This document shows, piece after piece, positions 24,803 through 32,235 of a DNA stretch of 37,659 nucleotides. Both the position numbers and the translations under genes were made by a program. The stretch's first letter is position 1. Every line of letters begins with the position of its first letter. The stretch is from Cypionkella sp. (GTDB lineage: Bacteria; Pseudomonadota; Alphaproteobacteria; Rhodobacterales; Rhodobacteraceae). Under the pieces are notes generated by a model. That model saw only the letters and a list, made by a program, of their open reading frames with translations, was not told the origin of the DNA and did no database searches. Where the stretch lies: contig NZ_JAUSBA010000039.1 of assembly GCF_030652235.1 (NCBI RefSeq), positions 1-37,659 of the forward strand, in the 5' to 3' direction.

Positions 24803-25625
24803 TCAGTGCCCCCGCATGAAACGCCACATGTTCCTCCATGAAGGTGCTTACGAAGAAATAGCTGTGGTCGTAGCCCTTCTGCATCCGAAAACTGCCGCCC
24901 TGCCGCCGCTCAACCATAGCCCCGGACAAAGCTTCCGGCTTCAGAAGATCCAGAAACTGGTCGCTGGTGCCTTGGTCTATCAGCATGGGCCCGTCAAAGC
25001 CGCGCTTTTTCATCAACAATGTGGTGTCATGCGCGGCCCAAGTCGCCTCATCCGGCCCCAGATAGGCGCTGAACTGCTTGCGGCCCCAGTCGCTTTGCGT
25101 CGGGTTGCAGATCGGCGCAAACGCCGACACCGACCGGAACCGCCCCGGAAAGCTCATCGCAATCGTCAAAGCGCCATGGCCGCCCATCGAATGCCCGGTG
25201 ATCGACTGTGCGGCCTCGGCAATCGGAAACGCCTTGAACAATTCGCGCGGCAGTTCTTCCGTCACATAATCCCACATGCGGAAATTCTTGTCCCACGGGC
25301 TTTGCGTCGCGTTCACATAGAACCCCGCACCCTGCCCCAGATCGTAAGCCGCATCATTCGGCACATCTTCGCCGCGCGGGCTGGTATCCGGGAACACCAA
25401 AGCAATGCCCACCTCGGCCGCCCAACGCTGCGCCCCGGCCTTCACCATCGCGTTTTCATGCGTGCAGCTTAGCCCCGACAGATACCACAGCACCGGCACC
25501 AGCCCTTCTTCGGCCTCAACCGGCAGGAACAGCCCGAAGGTCATCTCGGTGCCCGTCACCGCAGACGCATGGCTGTAAACCCCCTGCACGCCGCCAAACG
25601 CCCGGTTTTCAGAAATGGTTTTCAT
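24795..25625 (-). CDS. fghA: S-formylglutathione hydrolase
   Basis: 276 aa esterase-D-type alpha/beta hydrolase. It splits S-formylglutathione to formate and glutathione, the last step of glutathione-dependent formaldehyde oxidation. The nucleophile elbow is GHSMGGHG with Ser146. The acid lies in IDQGTSDQFLD and the His in GYDHSYFFVS. The oxyanion region is YLSGLSCTHENAM. The ATG at 25625 follows AGGGGG. The usual partners (glutathione-dependent formaldehyde dehydrogenase, Gfa) are not in the window. It heads the minus-strand run that continues into CAP and DUF188. Confidence 0.93.
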   Translation of the reverse strand: MKTISENRAFGGVQGVYSHASAVTGTEMTFGLFLPVEAEEGLVPVLWYLSGLSCTHENAMVKAGAQRWAAEVGIALVFPDTSPRGEDVPNDAAYDLGQGAGFYVNATQSPWDKNFRMWDYVTEELPRELFKAFPIAEAAQSITGHSMGGHGALTIAMSFPGRFRSVSAFAPICNPTQSDWGRKQFSAYLGPDEATWAAHDTTLLMKKRGFDGPMLIDQGTSDQFLDLLKPEALSGAMVERRQGGSFRMQKGYDHSYFFVSTFMEEHVAFHAGALNA

Positions 25626-25643
25626 AATGCCCCCTTGAGCCCA

Positions 25644-25675
25644 GTTCGTATTTCAACCCGTTCTTATTTCAACCA
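25644..25675. repeat. Tandem 16-bp duplication
   Basis: Two adjacent 16-bp units (25644-25659 and 25660-25675), both of the form GTTCKTATTTCAACCM, differing at two positions. It lies between the transporter remnant and fghA and overlaps the end of the decayed gene. Confidence 0.6.
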
Positions 25676-25993
25676 GTCACAAATGCAATCACCGCCGTCA
25701 CGGTCGGCACGGAAGCGGCGGTCGAGATCAGGTAGCGGTCGAGACCCGATGCGGGCCACCCCGGTGACAATGCCCCAAACCAAAGCCGAGCCCAGAAAAT
25801 ACGCCCAACAGAACACATCGCCTACGTCCCGATTTGCGGCAAAGCCAAACAGCATCGCCGACAGCGCGCAGTAAAACACGAATTCCGTCAGATAAGCCGT
25901 CGCTTCAATGTTGAAAAACCACAGCCGCCCCGCGCCACAGCCAAGACCCATCACCGCAAAAAACGGCGCAGTTTTCAGCAAAATCGCCAGCAT
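25669..25993 (-). pseudogene. AEC-family transporter remnant (internal deletion plus frameshift)
   Basis: The first 80 or so codons read as the N-terminus of an auxin-efflux-carrier-type permease: MLAILLKTAPFFAVMGLGCG, then TEFVFYCALSAMLFGFAANR and SALVWGIVTGVAR. After that the main frame becomes charged and non-membrane (LPDLDRRFRADRDGGD). Reading the +2 frame restores a hydrophobic end, GLDRYLISTAASVPTVTAV, then IAFVTG and TGA at 25669-25671, which looks like the last helix of the same family. Full-length members have about 300 residues. Roughly 200 central codons have therefore been lost, and the ends joined out of frame. Unlikely to be functional. Confidence 0.75.
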
Positions 25994-26122
25994 GCAAGCC
26001 GAGCTTCACGTCGCCCCGCTAGACACAAGCCTTCGCGGGCATCTACGAACAAACTGTTAACGTGAAAACCCAAGCCATTGATTTAGAAGCGTTCCCTTTC
26101 AGTCCCACAGCCGGACCACCCC

Positions 26123-27100
26123 TCAGCCACCGCCAATCAACACCCCTGCTGCGAACACCAAAGCCCCGCCCAGCACCACCTGAAATGCGGCCCTTAGGAA
26201 CGGCGTCTCCATAAACTTGTTCTGAATCCAAGCAATCGCCCACAATTCCACAAACACCACCACCATCGCAATCGAGGTCGCAGTCCAGAAATCCGGGATC
26301 AGATAGGGCAGCGCGTGCCCAAGCCCGCCCAAAGCCGTCATCACCCCCGAGGCCAAACCCCGCTTGTAAGGCGAGCCCCGCCCCGACAGCACCCCATCAT
26401 CATGCGCGGCCTCGGTGAACCCCATCGAGATCCCCGCCCCCACACTCGCCGCCAATCCGACCAGAAACGTCGTCCAGGTATTCTGCGTCGCAAACGCCGT
26501 CGCAAAGATCGGCGCGAGGGTCGAGACCGAGCCATCCATCAGCCCCGCCAGCCCCGGCTGCACCCAAGTCAGAATAAACTGCCGCCGCGCCACCTTATCC
26601 TCGCCGTCGCGGACCTCTGGGCCCAGCAGATCGGCCTCTAGCACCTTGGCGCGTTGCAAATGCCCAGCCTCGGCTGCCGCCAGATCGCCCAACAACTTCC
26701 GCGTCGCCGCATCCGTGGTCCGCGCCGTCGCCCGCAGGTAGAACTCTGCAGCATCATGCTCCATCACGCGGGCCTCGTCACGGATGCGTTCCAGCCCAAG
26801 ATTTTCGGTCAACCATATCGGCCGGCGCGCATAAAAACCCGCCACATGCTCGCGCCGCAGCAGCGGAATGACGGTGCCAAAGCGGCTGACATGCAGATCA
26901 ATCAGCCGTTGGCGGTGCCCGTCCTCCTCAACAGCCATCGCATCAAACACCGCCGCCGAAGCCGGATATTCCGCCCGCAAGCCCTGAGCATAGGTCCGGT
27001 AAATCCGCGAGTCATCCTCCTCGGACGAAATCGCCAGCGCCAACACCTCTTGTTCGGTCAGATCCGCAAACCGCCTTCGGTTGGAAATATTGAAACCCAT
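26123..27100 (-). CDS. mbfA: Membrane-bound ferritin / iron exporter MbfA
   Basis: 325 aa. The N-terminal ferritin-like domain (residues about 12-165) has the di-iron helices with EEDDSRIYRTYAQGL, MAVEEDGHRQRLID, EHDAAEFYLRATA and AAAEAGHLQRA. The C-terminal VIT1-type membrane domain (about 180-325) has PGLAGLMDGSVSTLAPIFAT, a GISMGFTEAAHDDG segment and three to five hydrophobic helices. This two-part layout is that of MbfA, which exports iron (and helps against peroxide) in alphaproteobacteria and is repressed by Irr. An iron control element 21 bp upstream of the ATG fits that regulation. Confidence 0.93.
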   Translation of the reverse strand: MGFNISNRRRFADLTEQEVLALAISSEEDDSRIYRTYAQGLRAEYPASAAVFDAMAVEEDGHRQRLIDLHVSRFGTVIPLLRREHVAGFYARRPIWLTENLGLERIRDEARVMEHDAAEFYLRATARTTDAATRKLLGDLAAAEAGHLQRAKVLEADLLGPEVRDGEDKVARRQFILTWVQPGLAGLMDGSVSTLAPIFATAFATQNTWTTFLVGLAASVGAGISMGFTEAAHDDGVLSGRGSPYKRGLASGVMTALGGLGHALPYLIPDFWTATSIAMVVVFVELWAIAWIQNKFMETPFLRAAFQVVLGGALVFAAGVLIGGG

Positions 27101-27121
27101 GTCAGCCTCGTTTCGATCATG

Positions 27122-27138
27122 TTTGGAATGATTCTAAA
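27122..27138 (-). promoter_or_regulatory. Iron control element (Irr box) of mbfA
   Basis: On the mbfA strand the sequence is TTTAGAATCATTCCAAA. It matches the known ICE palindrome TTTAGAA-N3-TTCTAAA at all but one position. It ends 21 bp before the mbfA start, so Irr bound here would block transcription. The consensus is established knowledge; occupancy is inferred. Confidence 0.8.
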
Positions 27139-27179
27139 TAGTCCAGCCGCGTAGAGATTGCCAAGCCCAAATCGCAATT

Positions 27180-27254
27180 TGAACCGTTAAGTTCAGATTT
27201 CACTTGCTAAACTGAACTAACCAGTTCATTTTCTATTTTGAACCGCTGAGTTCA
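27180..27254. promoter_or_regulatory. Three TGAAC-N6-GTTCA operators
   Basis: Exact inverted repeats TGAAC-N6-GTTCA at 27180-27195, 27213-27228 and 27239-27254. Starts are 33 and 26 bp apart. The first and third also share most of their centre and flanks (TTGAACCG and AGTTCAGAT). All lie within 91 bp upstream of the 49-codon gene that precedes the TetR gene. They are the natural binding sites for the TetR-family dimer encoded next door (autoregulation). The outermost site is 80 bp upstream of the mbfA ATG. Confidence 0.75.
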
Positions 27255-27270
27255 GATAAAGGGCCCCGTT

Positions 27271-27420
27271 ATGAAATCCTTCGCCACCGCTGTCTTGCTT
27301 ACCCTCGCCGCCGCCACCCAAGCCTCGGCCTTCTCGATGAGCATCAATCTGCCCGACCTGACCTTCCCGCCGACCACCACCACCGTCTTGGCGCAAAATG
27401 CTGCCCAGCCCGGCAAGTGA
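27271..27420 (+). CDS. Small exported peptide (49 aa)
   Basis: Starts ATG 27271 after AAAGGG. Residues 1-20 form a signal peptide (MKSFATAVLLTLAAATQASA). The mature part is about 29 residues and begins FSMSINLPDLTFPP, followed by a Thr run and QPGK. There are no cysteines. The gene is too short for routine gene calling, but it has a good ribosome site, a signal peptide, G/C-rich third positions, a triple operator in front, and a regulator gene 55 bp downstream. Function unknown; it is probably co-transcribed with the regulator. Confidence 0.7.
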   Translation: MKSFATAVLLTLAAATQASAFSMSINLPDLTFPPTTTTVLAQNAAQPGK

Positions 27421-27475
27421 CCAACCGCTTGCCCGTCCCCCCGCCGCCGCTATAGACTGTGGTATGGGGGACAGC

Positions 27476-28099
27476 ATGGGTGCCAAGCCACAACTGATCG
27501 TTAAGGGTCGCAAGTTCGATCAGGTGCTGGAGGGCGCGCGTATTGTGTTCATGCGCGACGGCTTTGAACGCGCCTCGGTCGATGACATCGCGCGCGAGGC
27601 AGGGGTGTCGAAAGCCACGCTCTACGCCTATTTCCCTGACAAACGCCTGCTTTTCTTGGAAATTGCCAGCACGGAATGTCGCCGCCAAGCCGACGATGCC
27701 GAATCCCACATCAACCCGAACGCGCCCATCGCCGATGTGCTGCGTTTGGCCGCGCAAAAGATCACGACGTTCATGCTGTCTGATTTTGGCCAGCGCATCT
27801 ACCGCATCGCCGTGGCAGAATCAGAGAATTTCCCCGCCGTGGCGCATCAATTCTACCACTCCGGCCCGAAACTGGTGCAAGACCGCATCGCAGAAATGCT
27901 GCGCTGCGCCACCGAGCGCGGCGAGTTGATCATCGAAGACATCCCCTTCGCCGCCGCGCAATTCGCGCAACTGTGTAAAGTAGATATCCAAGATCGGATG
28001 ATTTTCACGCCAATGCCCTGCTGCACCGCAGCCGACGCCACCCGCGTGATCGAGGGCGCTGTTTCGATGTTCATGGCGCGCTACGGCGCAAAACCTTAG
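27476..28099 (+). CDS. TetR-family transcriptional regulator, AefR-like
   Basis: 207 aa. An N-terminal helix-turn-helix (about residues 12-58) reads ASVDDIAREAGVSKATLYAY, then FPDKRLLF. The C-terminal ligand domain has RIAVAESENFPAVAHQFYHSGP, typical of the AefR-like (TetR_C_33) group. These regulators usually repress efflux or lipid genes and themselves. The start is taken at ATG 27476, after GGGGGACA; ATG 27464 is an alternative. The stop overlaps the stop of convergent folC (28096-28099). The three palindromes upstream are its likely targets, together with the small peptide gene. No efflux pump is in reach. Confidence 0.9.
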   Translation: MGAKPQLIVKGRKFDQVLEGARIVFMRDGFERASVDDIAREAGVSKATLYAYFPDKRLLFLEIASTECRRQADDAESHINPNAPIADVLRLAAQKITTFMLSDFGQRIYRIAVAESENFPAVAHQFYHSGPKLVQDRIAEMLRCATERGELIIEDIPFAAAQFAQLCKVDIQDRMIFTPMPCCTAADATRVIEGAVSMFMARYGAKP

Positions 28100-29361
28100 C
28101 CGTTTTCGCGCAAAACCCCACCCGCCAGATACAGCGAGCCGCAGATCAGCACCCGCGCACCCGGTGACCCTGCGACAATCGCCACCAAGGCCTCGGCGAC
28201 AGACCCCGCCACCACGGCATCCATCCCGACACTCAAAGCCGCATCCCGCGTCACTTCGGCAGGCAAAGTGTTCTTCTCACCGGGGATAGACACCGCGTGC
28301 AGCCGCGTCACATGCGGCGCCAGCGGTTCCATATAGCCGCGCACATCCTTGGTGTTCAGCATGCCGCAGATCAGATGCGTCTCACGCACGGGCATCCGCG
28401 CCAACGTTGCCGCCACCGCAGCACCCCCCGCCGGATTATGTCCACCATCCAGCCACAATTCGACACCCGGCGCGCTTTCCACCAAAGGCCCCACCCGCAA
28501 GCGCTGCATCCGTGCGGGCCAATAGGCCTTGGTCACCGCCGCCTCACAGGCAGCCTGATCTTTCCCCAAAGCCCGCAACGCCGCAATCGCAGCCCCGGCA
28601 TTCTGGATCTGAAACGGCCCCGGCAGGTTCGGCAAAGGCAGGTCCAGCAGCCCGTTTTCATCCTGATAAACCAGCCGCCCGCGTTCTTCCCAAGCACTCC
28701 ACTGCTGACCAAACGCCAGCACCGGGCAGCCCAACCGCGCCGCGCGGGCCTCAATCACCGCCATGCCAGAGTCCTCTTGCGGCCCAATCACACAAAGCAC
28801 GCCGCGCTTCAAAATCCCGGCCTTTTCGGCCGCGATCTCGGCCAAAGTCTCACCCAGATATTGCTGATGGTCGATCGACACCGGGGTAATCACCGTCAAA
28901 ATCGGTTTTGCCACCACATTCGTTGCGTCCAGACGCCCGCCTAAGCCGACCTCCAGCAAGGTGTAATCCGCCTTAACCCGGCTGAACGCCAGAAATGCCG
29001 CACAAGTTGTGATCTCAAAGAACGTGATCTCATCCGGCCCGTTGGCCACCACACATTCGTCCAGCAACGCCGTCAAAGCATCCTCAGAAATCAACTCACC
29101 CGCCAACCTGATCCGCTCATGAAACCGCGCCAGATGCGGCGAGGTATAGGCATGCACCAGCGATCCGCCCGCCTCCAGCCCGGCGCGGATCATCGCTTGC
29201 GTGCTGCCCTTGCCGTTGGTCCCGGCGATATGAATCACCGGAGGCACCGACCGCTCGGGGTTACCCAATGCGGCCAGCAACCGCTCCACCCGGTCCATCA
29301 CAAGGTCGATCACCTTGGGATGCAGCGTCATCATCCGTTCCAGAACTGCGTCAGAATTCAC
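28096..29361 (-). CDS. folC: Bifunctional dihydrofolate synthase / folylpolyglutamate synthase
   Basis: 421 aa Mur-ligase-like enzyme. It joins glutamate to dihydropteroate and then to folates. The P-loop is [14 protein letters not shown] (about residues 44-57). Other motifs are [30 protein letters not shown], the [23 protein letters not shown] segment and [10 protein letters not shown]. The start codon is GTG, overlapping the accD stop (GTGA, 29358-29361). accD-folC is the usual alphaproteobacterial pair. Confidence 0.95.
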   Translation of the reverse strand: MNSDAVLERMMTLHPKVIDLVMDRVERLLAALGNPERSVPPVIHIAGTNGKGSTQAMIRAGLEAGGSLVHAYTSPHLARFHERIRLAGELISEDALTALLDECVVANGPDEITFFEITTCAAFLAFSRVKADYTLLEVGLGGRLDATNVVAKPILTVITPVSIDHQQYLGETLAEIAAEKAGILKRGVLCVIGPQEDSGMAVIEARAARLGCPVLAFGQQWSAWEERGRLVYQDENGLLDLPLPNLPGPFQIQNAGAAIAALRALGKDQAACEAAVTKAYWPARMQRLRVGPLVESAPGVELWLDGGHNPAGGAAVAATLARMPVRETHLICGMLNTKDVRGYMEPLAPHVTRLHAVSIPGEKNTLPAEVTRDAALSVGMDAVVAGSVAEALVAIVAGSPGARVLICGSLYLAGGVLRENG

Positions 29362-30272
29362 GATTTGACCTCAGCCGCCTCAAGAATATCGCCCGGTGGC
29401 GGCAAATCTCCCTTCACCGCAGGGGATTGGTTCATCAACATCCGCAAGATCGTCACCAATTCCTCACGCATAGCCTTCCTGTGCGTCACCCGGTCTAACA
29501 TACCGTGATCCAACAGATATTCGGCGCGCTGGAAGCCCTCTGGCAGTTTTTCACGGATGGTTTGCTCGATCACACGCGGTCCTGCAAAACAGATCAGCGC
29601 ATTGGGTTCGGCAATCTGCACATCGCCCAGCATCGCATAAGACGCCGTGACGCCGCCTGTCGTCGGATGCGTCAAAACCACGACATAGGGCAGCCCGGCC
29701 TCTTTCAGCATCTGCACCGCCACCGTGGTGCGCGGCATCTGCATCAAGGACAAGATCCCCTCCTGCATCCGCGCGCCGCCCGCCGCCGAAAACAGAACCA
29801 GCGGACGTTTCGTCGCCACCGCCCGCTGCGCAGCCGCAATGATGGCATTGCCAACATACATGCCCATGGAGCCTGCCATGAAACTAAAATCCTGCGCCAC
29901 TGCGATGATCGGCGTGCGGCCAACTTCGCCCTCGGCCACCAGCATCGCCTCGCGCTCGCCGGTCACTTTCTGCGCCGCTTTCAGTCGGTCCGGGTATTTC
30001 TTCTGATCGCGGAAATGCAGCGGATCAACCAGCGGCTCCGGCACTTTCACTTCGACAAACACGCCGACGTCAAACAGCCCGATAAACCGATCGCGCGGCG
30101 AAATCGCCATATGGTGATCGCACGAGGTGCAGACGTTCAGATTCGCCGCCAGTTCGCGGTGAAACAGCATCGTCCCGCATTCCGGGCATTTCGTCCAAAG
30201 ATTCTCTGGCACCTCGCGGCGCGAAAACAGCGAGTTGATCTTCGGGCGGACGTAGTTAGAAATCCAGTTCAT
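29358..30272 (-). CDS. accD: Acetyl-CoA carboxylase carboxyltransferase subunit beta
   Basis: 304 aa. The four-Cys zinc ribbon is at the N-terminus (Cys29, Cys32, Cys48, Cys51 in KCPECGTML and NVCTSCDHH). The crotonase-like carboxyltransferase domain follows, with [55 protein letters not shown] and [12 protein letters not shown]. Together with AccA it transfers CO2 from biotin to acetyl-CoA, the first step of fatty-acid synthesis. The start at 30272 gives the expected N-terminus [12 protein letters not shown]. folC is coupled downstream. Confidence 0.96.
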   Translation of the reverse strand: MNWISNYVRPKINSLFSRREVPENLWTKCPECGTMLFHRELAANLNVCTSCDHHMAISPRDRFIGLFDVGVFVEVKVPEPLVDPLHFRDQKKYPDRLKAAQKVTGEREAMLVAEGEVGRTPIIAVAQDFSFMAGSMGMYVGNAIIAAAQRAVATKRPLVLFSAAGGARMQEGILSLMQMPRTTVAVQMLKEAGLPYVVVLTHPTTGGVTASYAMLGDVQIAEPNALICFAGPRVIEQTIREKLPEGFQRAEYLLDHGMLDRVTHRKAMREELVTILRMLMNQSPAVKGDLPPPGDILEAAEVKS

Positions 30273-30506
30273 CGCCTGTCCTGCGGTAGCATCGGTCTAT
30301 CGTCAAATAGTCCGAGGGGGGCGGAAATGCAATCACTGCCACGCCCCGTTGGCATGGCCTTACTGCCGCAACCTGACACTCATCCGCCTTACCGTTTCAT
30401 CTTGGCGCAAATACTGCGGCCCGGCGCGCTCCCTCGCCGCAACCCGCGAACCCCGCCGTTGTCGCAGCGTAGAGTGGGTGCAACCCACCGCTCGCATCCG
30501 CCCCAC

Positions 30507-30629
30507 TCATACCATATCCAGCCAAACCTGCCCATCACGGTAGCCGCCCGCAATCACATGCCCCGGCATGCTCACCTCTGGAGGCGTATCGGCACCATCA
30601 TAACATACCCCCACCAACCATTTGAACAC
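30507..30629 (-). CDS. Possible 40-aa protein
   Basis: GTG start at 30629, TGA at 30507-30509. The translation begins MFKWLVGVCYDGADTPPEVS, continues with GHVIAGGYRDGQVW, and ends LDMV. The composition is protein-like and balanced, unlike the shadow frames nearby. There is no clear ribosome site and no family I recognise. Treat as a candidate only. Confidence 0.3.
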   Translation of the reverse strand: MFKWLVGVCYDGADTPPEVSMPGHVIAGGYRDGQVWLDMV

Positions 30630-30729
30630 AGGTCACGGGTGGAGGATCATCCCGCCAATCCTCAGTAAACTGCCAAATCCTTAAAGATTCCTTAAATTCA
30701 TCACCCTAAACTATTGATCTTAAACAACT

Positions 30730-30752
30730 AAAAAAGGTCCCGAGTTGGGACC
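30730..30752 (-). terminator. Rho-independent terminator of paaK
   Basis: On the minus strand GGTCCC-AACTC-GGGACC followed by TTTTTT, 14 bp past the paaK stop. It is the same hairpin as the one after hrpB. Confidence 0.85.
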
Positions 30753-30765
30753 CTTCGCAAAAACC

Positions 30766-32073
30766 TCAAATCTTCGGCCGAAGATCGACGATCCGCACCG
30801 CCTTGCCCTCGCTGCGCGGCGCAGACCCCGGCTGGCCTGCGAAAACTTCTACATTGATCCCCCACATCTGCCGGATCCGTTTGTGCAACCCCGCCCCCAG
30901 CCGCGCCAATTCCGTCGCATCCGCTGCCGCCACGGCCTCTACCAGCACCCGCATCGAATCCAGCCGACCATCCCGGCGCAGCTCAATCTGAAAATGCGGT
31001 GCAAGGCCGGGATACGCCACCACCTGCTCCTCAATCTGGGAAGGGAACACATTCACCCCGCGCAGAATCATCATATCATCGCTGCGCCCCCGCATCCGCT
31101 CCAACCGCCGCATCGACCGCGCCGTGCCGGGCAGAATCCGCGTCAAATCCCGCGTCCGATACCGCACAACTGGCATCGCCTCTTTGGTCAGCGAGGTCAA
31201 AACCAACTCGCCATATTCCCCGTCCGCCAGCAAGGCGCCGGTGTCGGGGTCAATAATCTCGGCAAGGAAATGATCTTCCCACAGCGTCAAGCCATCCTTG
31301 GTTTCCACACATTCCGCCGCCACGCCCGGCCCGATCACCTCGGACAGCCCGTAGTTGTCCAGCGCGTGCATATCAAACGCGGTCTCAATTTCGGCCCGCA
31401 TCGCGTTGGTCCAAGGTTCGCCGCCGAATATCCCCACCCGCAGCGGGCTTTTGCGCGGATCGCGGCCTTGCGCGCGGTATTCATCTAGGATCGACAGCAT
31501 ATACGACGGAGTCGAGCAGATGGTGGTGGCGCCGAAATCCTCAATCAAGTTCACCTGCCGATGCGTCATGCCGCCCGACACCGGCACCACCGTGCAGCCC
31601 ATTTTTTCGGCGCCGTAGTGAAAGCCCAAGCCACCAGTGAACAGCCCGTAGCCGAAAGAAATATGCACCACTTCACCGGGCCGTGTGCCGCAAGCCCGCA
31701 TGGTGCGGACCATCAGATGCGCCCAAGTGTCGATATCTTTTGCGGTATAGCCCACCACGGTCGGCTTACCTGTGGTGCCGGAGGACGCATGCAGCCGCAC
31801 AACCTTTTCGCGCGGCACGGCGAACAGGCCGAAGGGATAATTAGCGCGCAGATCGGCTTTGGTGGTGAAGGGAAAGCGCGAAATATCGCTTAAGCTGCGC
31901 AGATCATCGGGATGTACACCTGCGGCTTTGAAGGCGGCTTTGATATGCGGGACGTTGTGATAGGCATGGCCCAGCGACCATTTCAGACGGCAAAGTTGCA
32001 GCGCCTCAATCTCATCGCGTGAGGCGATCTCAATGGGTTCAAGGGTCAGCCGGTCCGGCGATATATCGAGCAT
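30766..32073 (-). CDS. paaK: Phenylacetate-CoA ligase
   Basis: 435 aa adenylate-forming ligase that makes phenylacetyl-CoA (or an aryl-acid CoA ester) from the acid, ATP and CoA. The ATP-binding loop is LHASSGTTGKPTVVGYT, followed by FGYGLFTGGLGFHYGAEKMG, the DNYGLSEVIGPGVA substrate/AMP region and the hinge YRTRDLTRI. The C-terminal AMP-binding_C_2 domain starts at GRSDDMMILRGVNVFPSQIE. ATG 32073 follows GGAG and is preferred to an in-frame start nine codons upstream. No other paa genes are in the window, so it may serve phenylacetate or an indole-acetate-like substrate alone. Confidence 0.9.
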   Translation of the reverse strand: MLDISPDRLTLEPIEIASRDEIEALQLCRLKWSLGHAYHNVPHIKAAFKAAGVHPDDLRSLSDISRFPFTTKADLRANYPFGLFAVPREKVVRLHASSGTTGKPTVVGYTAKDIDTWAHLMVRTMRACGTRPGEVVHISFGYGLFTGGLGFHYGAEKMGCTVVPVSGGMTHRQVNLIEDFGATTICSTPSYMLSILDEYRAQGRDPRKSPLRVGIFGGEPWTNAMRAEIETAFDMHALDNYGLSEVIGPGVAAECVETKDGLTLWEDHFLAEIIDPDTGALLADGEYGELVLTSLTKEAMPVVRYRTRDLTRILPGTARSMRRLERMRGRSDDMMILRGVNVFPSQIEEQVVAYPGLAPHFQIELRRDGRLDSMRVLVEAVAAADATELARLGAGLHKRIRQMWGINVEVFAGQPGSAPRSEGKAVRIVDLRPKI

Positions 32074-32179
32074 GCGGTCTCCTCGCCAAAGCGGCGACAA
32101 AGCTTAGAGTTGTGCAATGTTGCGCGCAAATCTTGGCATTCTCATGGCGAGATCGGAATCGCGGCGCGGATACATAGAC

Positions 32180-32213
32180 AAAAGCTGCGGCGGGTCGTCC
32201 CGTCGCAGCTTTT
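32180..32213. terminator. Bidirectional hairpin after the LLM gene
   Basis: AAAAGCTGCGGCGGG (32180-32194), loop TCGT, CCCGTCGCAGCTTTT (to 32213). A 15-bp stem with one G-T pair and T-rich ends on both strands, 22 bp past the monooxygenase stop. Confidence 0.85.
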
Positions 32214-32235
32214 GCTGAACTTTCCCCGTTTGCGG

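Larger units (their letters stand above)
30273..30765. other. Intergenic region between paaK and accD
   Basis: 493 bp. It holds the paaK terminator (30730-30752), an A+T-rich stretch (30660-30730), one small candidate ORF on the minus strand (30507-30629), and a GTGGGT/ACCCAC hairpin (30474-30488). It must also hold the accD promoter, which I could not place. On the minus strand, GCCGCAGTATTTGCGCC (about 30424-30408) recalls the GGGAGTATTT part of the 33-bp repeat. Confidence 0.5.

Noticed and set aside
30349-30543. 64-codon plus-strand frame between paaK and accD
   Set aside because: Lacks a ribosome site and reads as random; the minus-strand candidate there is more protein-like.
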